Of a stretch of 64,000 bases of DNA, positions 37,771 through 48,186 are shown piece after piece (position 1 is the first letter of the stretch; each line of letters begins with the position of its first letter). The translations under genes and the position numbers were made by a program. The stretch covers positions 1,116,001 through 1,180,000 of the forward strand of contig OW051492.1 in the NCBI GenBank assembly GCA_932521035.1, in the 5' to 3' direction. The stretch comes from Oscheius dolichura. Lineage: Eukaryota; Nematoda; Chromadorea; Rhabditida; Rhabditidae. The notes under the pieces are model-generated. The model ran no database searches and was not told the DNA's origin. It saw only the letters and a program-made list of their open reading frames with translations.

Positions 37771-39048
37771 TTATTATAAAATAAAGAAGGTAAGTACTTT
37801 TGGAGGAAACAGAGCTAAAAAATGATGCTGCAAGAAGAAAATTGCTAAACATTACAAGAAGAACACCAATTTGTGAAGAAAAACTCAAGGTGAGACGATT
37901 TCAATTAGATTTCAGGTCTAATTTGAAGTTGATTCATATTTCTAGCATTTTGTTTATGTTTTGATGATAAAACGGTCCTGAGTAATTTTTGCCAAAAAGA
38001 CATATATATAAAATGATGCTTATAATAATTAATAATGAATGTAGATGATGTAGATCAACACAGATGTTAGAAATGCCTTCAAAATATAATAGAATTCAAG
38101 AATAACCGAGAAAATGCATAGCAACTACATGGCGGAAGGCGAGAGAGACAATCGAAGAGGCTGTAGACACTCTGTCACCGACTAACCGTTCCACTCACAG
38201 AGACGTTATTTTCCTGTTCTACGTTGAATAGGATTTACTAAATTTGTCTTTAGAAAAAGAAAAGGAGCAAGAAAACTAGCACAAAGAATGGTCTTATCAT
38301 TAGCAACTGTAATGGGAGGAAAGAAGAGGAGAGGAGTGCGACTGATCAGACAACAGACCAATAAACAGCAAGGAGACATCATCAAAATGCTATTACCTGT
38401 TGCTGCTACTCATTATTTGCTAGGAAGTGTTACTACTACACTGAGAGAGGAAAATAATAGCTAAAGTATCAAGAAAACGGATAAAAATAATAATTAGCAA
38501 TAAGGAGACGCTATGGTGAACTGAAAAAAGGGGGATAATGGAAGTGGGAAATGTGGTTGCGCGGGACGAGAGGAGGAGGGAAAGTGGGATAAGGAGGCCG
38601 TGGGGCAAACCAACACAGCAGGCGGACCGCCGGTATGTTTACTCTCTCTTCGTGATAGCATGAGAAGCAGTAGTGGAGAAGAGAACCTTGTCAACTGTAG
38701 AATGTTCATAGAGATGACATGTGAGGAATAAACAGAAGAATCGTCTTTTTTATTAGCGGGCTGCATGTGGTTTGACCTGGAAAGAGAGTGACACGAGGAG
38801 AAAGTGCTGCCAGCGATATCATTGCGTCGGAGAGGAACTTGAATGAGACGCGTGGTCAAACCAGCTTTCCTTTTGCCATTGCTACCACCACCCTACCTTG
38901 AATCGACAGGCAGGAATTTTTGAGGCTACTCTGATATCTACAAGTAATGTAAAGAAAAATAATTTATATGCTATAAAACAAGTAAAATGAATACGAAAAG
39001 AAACTCAGTTTTACCAGTAGATGTAGCTTCAAATATAGATCGGATTCT

Positions 39049-40602
39049 TCAACGCGTCATCACAATGCTAGCGCTCGGAGCCAGGCCTAAAATTATAACA
39101 TATAGAAGAGAAAAGGGAAAGAAATATACCTAAAGCTTTCAGAGGGGCATCGTAATCATCAGAAGTAAACATTTTGCGCGGATAAGGCATCAGCAACTCA
39201 AAAGGTAACCCATCGGAATGATTCATTTGCAACCAGACACGAACGGCAGCCAACTGAAAATGTTTTATAAAAAATTCAGCCACTTTCAGGGATACCGTCT
39301 CATTGGCGCTGAACTGATTCTTGACTGTCTGCCCATTGATGAGGCGCACTTGAATATTTGCTTTATCGTAGTCCACGGTGGAAGTAGGAGCTGCAACGTG
39401 AAGTGGAGCAGCGGGTTGAGAAACAGGCTGTCCAGTTTCACGAGCCCTTCTGGCTTCCTATAATAAACATTACAAACTTTTAAAAATGTGGCTACCTTAT
39501 CCAAACGAATCTGCTCCAAAACACGATTTCTAGCTTCCAGTTCTTCTTGCTTTTCACGACGACGTTCATCAGCTATTGCTCTAAAAAATTACGGTTAGCA
39601 TGAAAGGAATCTGAATATAAACCTGAGCTCCATTTCCTTCTGCTTCTCGCGCGTCTCCAGCATTTTCTTTCCCTCATCACGACGGCGACGTTCTTTTTCA
39701 ATAGCTTCTTGCTTTTCAGCTTCATCCTTCTTAGCACGAGCAGCTTTAATCTTTAGCCGGAGCTCTTCTGCCTTTTGCTTTTTCTCTTCTTCTGTGAGAG
39801 GTTTAATTTCCTGTAAGAAAAGAGCTGGTTATGATTTGTTTAATACACAGTAGCGGTACGTACACAATTTATAAGGATGTTTATTGAAAATGTATAGAAC
39901 AGGCCGACGTAAACATTTCTGCGCCTGCACTTTTGCAGAAATGCGATTTTTGCTAGCAAGAGAGCCTCACGAGAGAAAGTTTCCAAACTTTTGAGGCGGT
40001 CATTTTCAATAAACCTTCTTAAAACTTTTGTATGTACAACTGTGGGTAAACGAACACCACCACCATATTTTGCACCTACTTTGACCCCTCATAACTCATT
40101 CTGAGGGGATTTCTTTCGAAAACGACCGAGTTACTCCAAGAAATCAAACGTTTCCAAACTTTTGATCGCTACTGTAAAACAAACCTCTGTGCTTTCTGAA
40201 AAATTCTCATGTCCCGATTTAGTAGCGTGGAACATCAGCGCATCCATATCGCGGAATAACTTATCACAGCTAAAGAATAATTTAAAAGGGTTTTGTTGTT
40301 TATACTCACTCATTACATTTATAGCTGTTCATATTGGCTGCGTTGGCATTTTCACCGGTTTGAGGAGCAGATTCAGAGGCTTGTGGTGGGGTTTCGGATG
40401 GTGTTTCTGTGGGAGCTTCTGCTTTCGGTGGGAGTTCTTCACCCTCGTGGGCAATAAGCCATTCCATAGCCTGAAATAATATTTAAAATGTAGTGTTATG
40501 AAAACTTACAGCTTCAACTCCCACTCCATTGGTCAGCTCTATTGCGCGTTCGGCACGCTCTTTGGAGAATCCCATGTCCACCAATAAATCGATTGTAGCC
40601 AT
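39049..40602 (-). CDS. ubxn-1: UBX-domain protein UBXN1 (SAKS1 family)
   Basis: Eight exons (40510-40602, 40310-40470, 40185-40269, 39623-39810, 39496-39580, 39296-39457, 39130-39253, 39049-39086) give 311 codons. The ATG directly follows AATTTCAG, a probable trans-splice site. An N-terminal UBA (LVDMGFSKERAERAIELT) is followed by a C2H2-type finger (YKCNDCDKLF, then HATKSGH), a charged coiled coil (EKERRRRDEGKKMLETREK, RREKQEELEARNRV) and a C-terminal UBX domain (IQVRLINGQTV ... LGLAPSASIVM). UBXN1 links ubiquitinated clients to p97/CDC-48. Human UBXN1 lacks the finger. Intron 3 (373 nt) carries a small fold-back element. Confidence 0.92.
39877..40017. repeat. small fold-back element in ubxn-1 intron
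   Basis: Terminal inverted repeats of about 20 bp (AAGGATGTTTATTGAAAATG and CATTTTCAATAAACCTTCTT, one mismatch) enclose about 100 bp. TTTCCAAACTTTTGA occurs inside it and again outside at about 40150. Confidence 0.65.
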
Positions 40603-40845
40603 CTGAAATTAACGAATTGTATTTTTATAATGAGAAGTAGATAAAGAGAAGGAAAGAAATATAAAATTAGAATAAAGAACAAATACAGGACAAATGTGTA
40701 CAATTCAAAACCGTTTATATTTGATGAAATCTAGAACAGCTTTACAATACTCGTACAAAATGAAGTGAATTTTACCACAGGAAATTTGTTATATGACAAA
40801 ATATGCACATCTAATTTTAAAGATAGGATATCATTTTTTTACAGG

Positions 40846-41124
40846 ATGGTTCAGCCGATTTACCATCATCCAATCATCCTCCGGGGTCACAGAAACAAAC
40901 AAACGTTCGGCTGGAAGTCACAATATGGAATGACGTTTACACATAGATGGACAGATATCGATGCTAATATGTACAGGCATTTTTATGATATTCTAGAAGA
41001 GCCGTCGAAGGAAGTTGTTATACACACTGGTTTGGCTCGACTTTTGTTCATTTTCTCTTCTGCTTGTTTTATTTTTTGGTGCAAAAGTATGTCCTTTATC
41101 TCTATTTGTGCCTGCTCAAAATAA
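40846..41124 (+). CDS. small single-pass membrane protein, 92 aa
   Basis: A single exon; the ATG follows TTTTTTTACAG by one base, a probable trans-splice acceptor. The product is His/Arg-rich N-terminally (MVQPIYHHPIILRGHRNKQ), then a soluble segment (FTHRWTDIDANMYRHFYDIL) and a C-terminal hydrophobic segment (LARLLFIFSSACFIFWCKS). Tail-anchored layout; family not recognised. It could be a small mitochondrial subunit. The 3' end converges on the next gene, 65 bp away. Confidence 0.6.
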   Translation: MVQPIYHHPIILRGHRNKQTFGWKSQYGMTFTHRWTDIDANMYRHFYDILEEPSKEVVIHTGLARLLFIFSSACFIFWCKSMSFISICACSK

Positions 41125-41188
41125 CATCGAACACTGTAGGAATAATACCTCTGTTAGAGAGTACTAACTAGAACTAAGTAAAAACTAG

Positions 41189-42354
41189 TTAGAAGCGGGT
41201 AGAATCATGCTCACCAACTGCTCTCATACATTCAGCACAGTTGCAATAGACAACTTCGTTGGGATCTATTTCAGGCCTTGGAAATGCACATCTTTTGCAT
41301 CGGAATTCATACATAGGACAATGTTCAGCGCATAAGGGACATCCCCACCATATTTGTGCATTCGGACGAGGAGGTCCTAAATAAGGTTACGTTTTTTTAT
41401 ATCTATTCGTTACTTACTTTCTGGAGGAACACTTCTTGGGCTTAGTTTTCGCAAATTATCTATTTCGCTCCGTAGACTTTCTATTCTTTCATCCATTTTT
41501 TTCATATTCAAGCGTTCCTAGGGAAATTTTTCTTATTTATGCTGTTTTCTACTCACGGGATTGGCAAGTTGAGCCGCGAAAGTTGATGCTATGAAATCAT
41601 TCAAAGCTTGATTATCTTTCTGTACTTGATTCAATATCTGATCCACATTCGCTATTTTTTGTTGAACCATAGTTAAAGATAATTTTTGTGCTGAAATATG
41701 AATGCTCTTTTTTGATATAAACTGGCAGATGTCATACCTTGGATGTGAGATAAATTTCTATCATCTGCCTCTTCCAGTTTGGCATCTTCATGAAGCCAAC
41801 GATCATAGCCCGACCCTGCACATTCTCCACCAAATGTGTCAATGGAAAGTGGAGCTATAAAACCTATAGGCGGCGGAGGGCCTTGATTCATTGATGTTTG
41901 ATGGGGTAGTAGTGGAGGTGGTACCAAAGCCGGCCCTAAATAACCATTTTTTCCCTCTCTTTGATTTTTTTTACCTCTACCCACAGGAGAAGGGGCGCTT
42001 TGTCGTCTATGATCGATGAAATTAGGTGATAAACTGTTCGAAGTCGGCTCAAAATGAGAAGTTGATCGCGGTAATGGCCTTTCTGGTGACCCTGTAAAAT
42101 AAAGTGGGTGTGGCTTGAAAATCAATTTAGGAACTGGTTCATTTGAGAGAATTTTGGAAGGAAAAAATGAGGAAACAATAAAGGAATTTTTTCTCACCGT
42201 TTGCAGCTGATGAAGAAGGAACAAAAATCGATCCTTTCTTTGGGTTCAGCTTCTTCTTCAGACGATCCGTTACTTTATCAATATTCTTCGTCATTTTTTC
42301 CTCCAAATTGCCTAGAAGACCGGACGACGACGGATGACAATGCCCAGGATGCAT
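41189..42354 (-). CDS. coiled-coil protein with C-terminal cysteine-rich zinc motif, 297 aa
   Basis: Six exons (42198-42354, 41975-42091, 41738-41935, 41557-41690, 41418-41517, 41189-41376) splice in phase to 298 codons. Regions: basic N-terminus (TDRLKKKLNPKKG), Ser/Pro-rich linker (RRQSAPSPVGR, PPPLLPHQ), a helical segment (MVQQKIANVDQILNQVQKDN), a coiled coil (MKKMDERIESLRSEIDNLRK) and a C-terminal Cys/His cluster (GCPLCAEHCPMYEFRCKRC ... YCNCAECMRA) with nine cysteines. The cluster probably binds two zinc ions. I do not recognise the family. Confidence 0.7.
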
Positions 42355-42535
42355 CCGATCCTTATTCGTCTCACGGCTGCAACCTCTTCACTTTAAAGGA
42401 CGGGAAATCGATCGCCGGAGTGCGCTGTAGCGCTTATATATCCGATTGAACAGGTTCACCCGTTCCAACAAGCGACAAAAACTACCTCTTCCGCCGTTAT
42501 TCTCCACATATTTTTACGTCTAACAATGGGAAAGG
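42355..42535. promoter_or_regulatory. 181-bp divergent promoter region
   Basis: Separates the start of the Cys-rich protein gene (-) from the LysM gene (+). It contains GCGCTTATATATCC at about 42432, a TATA-like sequence. It must hold both promoters. Confidence 0.4.
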
Positions 42536-43090
42536 ATGGATTATTATGAAGCCTCGTCATCACAAGTACAAGAGCCCGACGAACATACCTTTCTCTGTGG
42601 ATACAACCGGGTAGGTGAAGGTTATCACCAGGAAAAGAAGCATTTCAGGTACGCCGATACGGCACAACAAAAAGTTTACAAGAAACTACTCCCCAACATT
42701 ATTTTATATACACGGTTCAACCGACAGATACTCTCCAGGGCATCGCCCTTCGTCATAACTGCTCGGTAAGTGATGGAAAACTGGTTAGAAAAGCAAATTC
42801 TAAGGTTTCTGTGATCATAAGGATGAATAAACTATGGTCGGCAGATGCTCTACATCTCAAAGAATCTATTAGGATACCTCTGAAAGCAGCAAACGGCAAC
42901 GTGCAACACATGATACCTGAACCGTCTTCAAGGTGACATGCCCCTTGAAGTAAACAAGAAGGTTTACAGTGCGAGCAAAATAGATGAAGTTCAACAGTCC
43001 GAGTCATTGAATGAAATCCTCTCCAGGATAGACAAAAGCATCAAAAAGACCTCAAGATCCGTGACGACAATGCAAAGGCACTCATCGTGA
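42536..43090 (+). CDS. LysM-domain protein (LYSMD1/2-like), 146 aa
   Basis: Four exons (42536-42610, 42649-42765, 42805-42932, 42970-43090) with 37-39 nt introns give 147 codons including the stop. The LysM domain is clear after splicing: YTVQPTDTLQGIALRHNCSV, then IIRMNKLWSADALHLKESIR and IPL. The RRYGTTKSL segment before the domain and the C-terminal SLNEILSRIDKSIKKTSRS helix match animal LYSMD1/2, intracellular proteins of unclear function. No signal peptide is seen, so it is unlikely to bind extracellular chitin or peptidoglycan. Confidence 0.85.
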
Positions 43091-43228
43091 GTTGACGGTC
43101 CCCGATCACCTTATCCCCATGTTCAGCTTGAATCAGCTCGATCAACCCCCTTCTCGTCATGATCTATTTCAAGTTGTAGCAAAATCAAAGAATAGTATAA
43201 CATAACAAAATTTATTTATAACAACGGG

Positions 43229-44445
43229 TTACTTTGCCGCAGTCTTCGTAGTCTTGGTGGCCTGGCGAAGAACTCTCGAATAAGGATTCAATTTAGCCAT
43301 AAGAGTGCGTTTGCGAAGAGGGTTTCTGTGGCGCGTGGCGACTTGGGTCTGCTTTCGTTGGCGACGGACAGCCTTGATAACTTCCTCGGAGCGGATGATC
43401 TTTGCGAAATCGGCGCACTCGACTTTGTTCAGGGGAACGGACCATCCCTTCTTCAGTTGAGCAGAGTTAGCAACACGAGTTCCATAGATGGCGTCAAGCT
43501 TCTTGAAAGCGGACTCGGTCCAGATGATAAGACGACCAAGGTGTCCTAAATTATCAAATAAAAAAGCGCTACAATGCAATTGTGCAATGAGATAAAGAAA
43601 GAAATGAACAAACCTCCAGGAGCAATCTTCAGAAGATTGAGTCTTTCGACATTGAGGACATCGACTCCAGGAATATTGCGGAAGGCGCGAACGCAATCAG
43701 CATCTTGTCCATAAACCACGATGGGTCCAAGCTTCTGCTTGTACTTCCTGTTGCGCATCTTTCCTTTTCCAGCACGAGTACGCTTTGAAGCGTAAACCTG
43801 AAAAAAACGAATGTAAATAAACCAATACAATGTGACAAACCTTCTCAATATCAGCCCAGATGTGGGAGCGACGAAGGAAAGTGACGGCTTCTTTGGTCTT
43901 ACGGAAGGATTCAATCTTGTCAGAAACTACGAGTGGTACTTCAGCGATCTTGTCAATAATGTGTCCACGAGCTTGGACCAAGGAAGGAACTCCAGAGGCG
44001 GCAATGGCGGAGCAGATGGCGTAACGCTTCTGGGCCACGTTGACGCGACGATGCCAACGGCGGAAAACTTTCAGGGGAGCGAACATGTGTCCTCCACGGC
44101 ACATGTTTCCAAAAGCTCCCTGTCCGGAACGGTGGGTACCGCCACCACGCACACGAGGAATACGGGCGACGGCACGTCCTGTTCCCCATGATTCAGCAGA
44201 ATGCTGCTTGCCTGAAAATAACACATAAAAAATAGAACAAGATAATGAAGCACATAGAAAATAATAAACGAACCAGCAAGTTCGGCGACGGCATGAGCTT
44301 GACGTTTATTTCTGCGGACTTGATCGTGGATGAAGCTCACGATGTCGGGACGAATGGGTGCTTCACAAACGGCTGGGAGCTTGAGCTGCGACTCTGTCGC
44401 CTCGTATTTCTCATTGTAGACAGTCACAAGCGGTCGGGCCGCCAT
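43229..44445 (-). CDS. rpl-4: 60S ribosomal protein L4
   Basis: Four exons (44274-44445, 43841-44211, 43614-43797, 43229-43545) give 347 codons. It is highly conserved: [32 protein letters not shown], the [20 protein letters not shown] loop that lines the exit tunnel, and the basic C-terminus ending TKTTKTAAK. It is a core 60S subunit protein. Codon choice is strongly biased (CGA/CGT Arg, AAG Lys, TTC Phe), as expected for high expression. Confidence 0.97.
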
Positions 44446-45133
44446 TATTACCTAAAAAACAAAATTACTTTGAGAAAGAGAAAAAACGAAAGCAAAGAGA
44501 AGCACAACAAGAATGCAGACTGCTGTATGAATATGAAAAAACGGTAAAATGAATTGTATTTCCTTTTCCGTGATTCACTGTATATGTATATGCACAATAT
44601 ATGACGAATCATTCGAATACACCTTGTACCACTCTACTACTGCCAAAGTGAATTTGTATCAAATAACATATGTTGCTCAATGTGAAAAATATGAAGTTCT
44701 TGTTGAAGGTTAGAATGTCCATGTTGTGATCAATAATCTCGGATCAAATTGCTTCCTTTGTTACATTTCTGCACCTTTTTCATCCACGCACGTGTATATA
44801 CGGCAAACTCCTGTGCAATAGCATGACAACTAGTAGATAAACGGATCAAAAACGTACACATAGCGGCTAAAAAATATTGAGAAAACAGAAAAGTTGGGCT
44901 TGGGAGAATTTTTGCGAGTTTTGAGAGTTTCCGATTTGGAGTACGGTGACGTGTCCGCGTCGGGACCCGCGCCTAGACCTTTAAACGGAGTCCGCGAAAG
45001 AGACGAGACAGAACCGAGAAAGAAGTGAAAACTCGGGGAATGTGTGCCAATTTGAGAGGGGTTGCAATGTATAAGACTGTATTCGATAATAGATGTGTAG
45101 CATATAAGAGTAATAATATTTCTTTTTCAGAAA
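44446..45133. other. intergenic stretch, divergent promoters
   Basis: Upstream of rpl-4 (-) and the 115-aa gene (+). AT-rich with a GC-rich repeat-like patch at 44940-45000 (GTCGGGACCCGCGCC, CCTTTAAACGG). TCTTTTTCAG at 45121-45130 is the likely trans-splice acceptor of the next gene. Confidence 0.4.
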
Positions 45134-45838
45134 ATGTATGATGGAATCTTGTCCCACGACACTATAAAAGAAGAGACCAACGAAGAAAGATGCACCTGTG
45201 GAAGATATGTTCAAAATATTCAAGAATGCACAGAACTCCTTGGAAAACGAGTATTTGCAGCTGTTTCAAAAGAGCTTCAACAATATCAAATGTCAGTGGA
45301 ATTAGCAGCTCCTAGTGCCCAGGTTAGATTTTTAGATAGTATTTTTTTTTGTTATAGTATTTGGTTCAATTTCTGACCATGTAAGAGTTATCCAATCTTT
45401 GTTGATGCGCTCTTCATGATAAATTACTTCTTTGCATAGGGCTTTTGGCAGTTCTTCAACAGATTTTGTATCTGCGTGTAAGCGATTTCGGTCTCTACCG
45501 TCATATATATTATTTTTCTCACCCTTCCCGCTAGAAAACCGAAGTGTTTGTAATGCTTTTTGGCATTCAGGGTCTCATACAAAACAAGATTCAATTATTT
45601 TCTGATGCAAATTGAAATATAAATGCAATAATAGAACATATTTCCCGTTTCCATTTTTACTATATTTTTATTCTTTCAGGAAAGTGACACATTGTTTTGG
45701 GATGTGGACTCACGGATAAACGAAGACATCAAACCTCCTGCTTCACTCCTCAAGCCTCCTGGTCCGCCCATCAAAGAGATTCTACTGGATATTCTCACCG
45801 ACGTCAATGCGATTCTTTTGGACTGTCTTGAAAGTTAG
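45134..45838 (+). CDS. small protein of unknown function, 115 aa
   Basis: Exons 45134-45322 and 45680-45838. The ATG is 4 bases after TTTTTCAG. Product: acidic/Cys start (NEERCTCGRYVQ), a helix (TELLGKRVFAAVSKELQQYQ) and a Pro-rich C-terminus (PPASLLKPPGPPIKEILLDI). Downstream, 45912-46045 encodes another protein-like segment (ILHVVSLRSDITNAG ... LLQTLSESEKKEQS), but I could not join it in phase. The gene may therefore have a third exon. It lies 435 bp upstream of rab-8 on the same strand, so an operon is possible. Family not recognised. Confidence 0.5.
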
Positions 45839-46273
45839 CTCTTTTGTAAATTGTTAATTATTTGCCTTCTTTATTTTAATTGTATTTTTTTATATTCTAA
45901 TAAATTTCTAGAGAATTTTACATGTTGTTAGCCTTCGTAGCGACATTACAAATGCCGGACAAAATCAGCAATGGAATCCATTCATTCAACATTGCGTGAT
46001 GCTTCTTCAAACGCTTTCCGAAAGCGAAAAGAAGGAGCAAAGCTAGGACTTTTCGCAGATGGAAACATGACCCTTCTCGGTCACATGCGCTGTGTTTACG
46101 CTGCCCCATGGCCTACTGCTGTCGGATGAAATATTGCTCTGCAATGACTAGAAATTCAAACAGCGATTTGCACCGCATCCTCTCTTTCTCTCTCTCTCGA
46201 GTCTTGTGGATAATACCAACATTTCAGAGACAAATCCTTCTTCTTTTCATATCGACCAAAAGCTCGGGATCCA

Positions 46274-47261
46274 ATGGCCAAAACATATGATTATTTATTT
46301 AAGGTAAGCTAATCCCATATTATTTAAAGATAACACCTTTAGTTACTTCTTATTGGTGATAGCGGAGTAGGAAAGACATGTGTCTTATTCCGCTTTTCGG
46401 ATGATTCATTCAACAATTCGTTTATTTCGACAATCGGTAGGGCTTTTCATTTTTTTGTTTTCTTCTTCCTGTGATACGTGTGGGAGTGTTTTCTTCTAAT
46501 CTAGCTAGTATTTTCCAATTTTTTTCATGACGTTTCGGCTTGAAATCAATATCAATCTCTACAAAATGACAAAAACACAACGAACTGATAGAAAACCTGA
46601 TATCTATTGTAATCTAGGAATCGATTTCAAAATTCGTACAATTGAATTGGATGGAAAGAAGATCAAGCTACAAATTTGGGATACAGCCGGCCAGGAGCGA
46701 TTCAGAACAATCACTACGGCTTATTATCGCGGTGCTATGGTGAGTAACCATATCCAAAAAGAAAAAAGGCTACCTATTCAGGGAATTATGTTAGTTTATG
46801 ATATTACAAATGAGAAATCATTTGAAAATATAAAAACATGGATTCGAAATATAGAAGAACATGCATCTGCCGATGTAGAGAGAATGATTATCGGGAATAA
46901 ATGCGATGTAGAGGAGAGGCGTCAAGTTTCCAGGGAGCGGGGACAGCAGGTCGATTTTTATATATTTTTGTTTATTTTTAGCTAGAAAAATAGAACAAAA
47001 TCAATATTTATAAAAGGAATTCTAATATTTCTTTATTATAATTTTTAGCTGGCCATTGAATACGGCACAAAGTTTATGGAAACATCAGCAAAGGCTAATT
47101 TAAATGTGGAAGAAGCTTTTTTCACCCTGGCACGTGATATCAAAGCAAAAACGGAGAGAAACCAAGGAACCACGTCCGGTGGACAGACAGGCCGCGTCGC
47201 CATCGGCAGCAGCAGTCAGAAGAAGGGATTCTTCAGCGGATGGAGCTGCTCCTTGCTCTGA
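46274..47261 (+). CDS. rab-8: small GTPase RAB-8
   Basis: Five exons (46274-46303, 46343-46436, 46618-46739, 46782-46949, 47049-47261) give 208 codons. It starts [20 protein letters not shown], as in RAB8. The G-protein motifs are complete: [20 protein letters not shown] effector region, WDTAGQE, GNKCD and ETSAKAN. The tail ends CSLL, a CaaX box predicted to be geranylgeranylated (Leu at the last position). RAB-8 drives Golgi-to-plasma-membrane, recycling and ciliary traffic. An acceptor-like ATTTCAG at about 46221-46227 may be the trans-splice site. Confidence 0.96.
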
Positions 47262-48186
47262 TCAGTCTCCCTACAAATCCCCGTTATCCCTGCATACGTT
47301 GCTTTTCATAATTGGCCCATTTTGACGAGTATATCCCCAACAAGCTGCGGTCCTGTTTACAACTCTGCTTGTATATCCTAAAAATATTTCTCCTCTTTGT
47401 GATTTCATGCAAATTAGTCTGAAATATTGTACTTTGTAAAATTCAAGAATTTATAAATATTGTAAAAATAGAACAAATTAACTTGGATAACCTGGAGGAT
47501 AGCCCCGTTGCGAATCGGCGGTGTTTCGCACCCGTAAAATCTCGGCAGCTGAATTCTTTTTTACCGGCCATCTATATTTTGCTCTCCAACAGCGTTATCA
47601 AGAAGCTAGATGACCCCCTCCACGGGGTGACCCCCTTATAAAAGCTCGCTTTCCCGGAATATCCATTGATTAGCGGGATATCATCAATATCTCCTTATTT
47701 ATGCTTTACCCCACATAAAAACTGTCTTCTCCCGTCCCCTAGATGTATTTCCCTTCGTTTGCGTGAACATACGCGCCCATTCGAATGGTTTCCCGCCCAA
47801 TTGGTCATTCAAGTGGGAACGATTTCCTTCTCGCTTGTTATCCTATTTCTAGTTCAAATTTTTTGGATTTTTCTACATAATTTTAGGTATACAACCTTAA
47901 AAGGTCATTAAAAAGACTCCTAAATATGTTTATTTGGTGAGAATAGCTCTAAAAGGGCGCGCTCTTCCGCCCATCCCCTTCTCTGAGCGTTTCCTTCCCT
48001 TCCAGTTCTTTAAAACCCGGAATTTCAAATTTTACTGCTTACTTTTGGTTTTATACCAATAAAAACGATCTAAACTCGAGCCAGAACCCCTAAAATTTTG
48101 CCAAAATATAGCCAGACACCGCTTTCTTTCCTCCACCTCGTCTCTTCCTGCTTTCTCCTCTTGTAATCCGCTTTTTCTTTCAGAGT
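47262..48186. other. intergenic stretch with half palindrome
   Basis: 3' region of rab-8 and upstream region of the DEK gene. Includes half of the palindromic repeat (47528-47551) and a TATA-like CCCCTTATAAAAGCTCGC at about 47633. ORF 47666-47911 is not protein-like. TTTCTTTCAG just before 48184 is the probable trans-splice acceptor. Confidence 0.45.
47528..47551. repeat. palindromic MITE-like element, half copy
   Basis: GCACCCGTAAAATCTCGGCA plus GCTG matches one arm of the full copies exactly; the opposite arm is absent nearby. Confidence 0.75.

Larger units (their letters stand above)
35065..39048. other. 4-kb gene-poor region
   Basis: No convincing coding gene. It contains a TATA-box sequence near 35949 (GGCTATAAAAAAGTGG) followed by a donor-like GGTATTTTT at about 36045, tRNA-like and tandem repeats (36784-37132), a purine-rich block (37290-37690), a poly-C hairpin (37720-37770) and AT-rich flanks. 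ORFs here are low-complexity Ser/Pro or Arg/Gly readings of the purine/pyrimidine block. Confidence 0.5.

Noticed and set aside
37405..37888. Long Ser/Pro-rich and Gly/Arg-rich ORFs on both strands
   Set aside because: They are readings of the purine-rich repeat block, with no splice context or domain.
43953..44228. ORFs opposite rpl-4
   Set aside because: Shadow frames of a highly conserved ribosomal protein gene.
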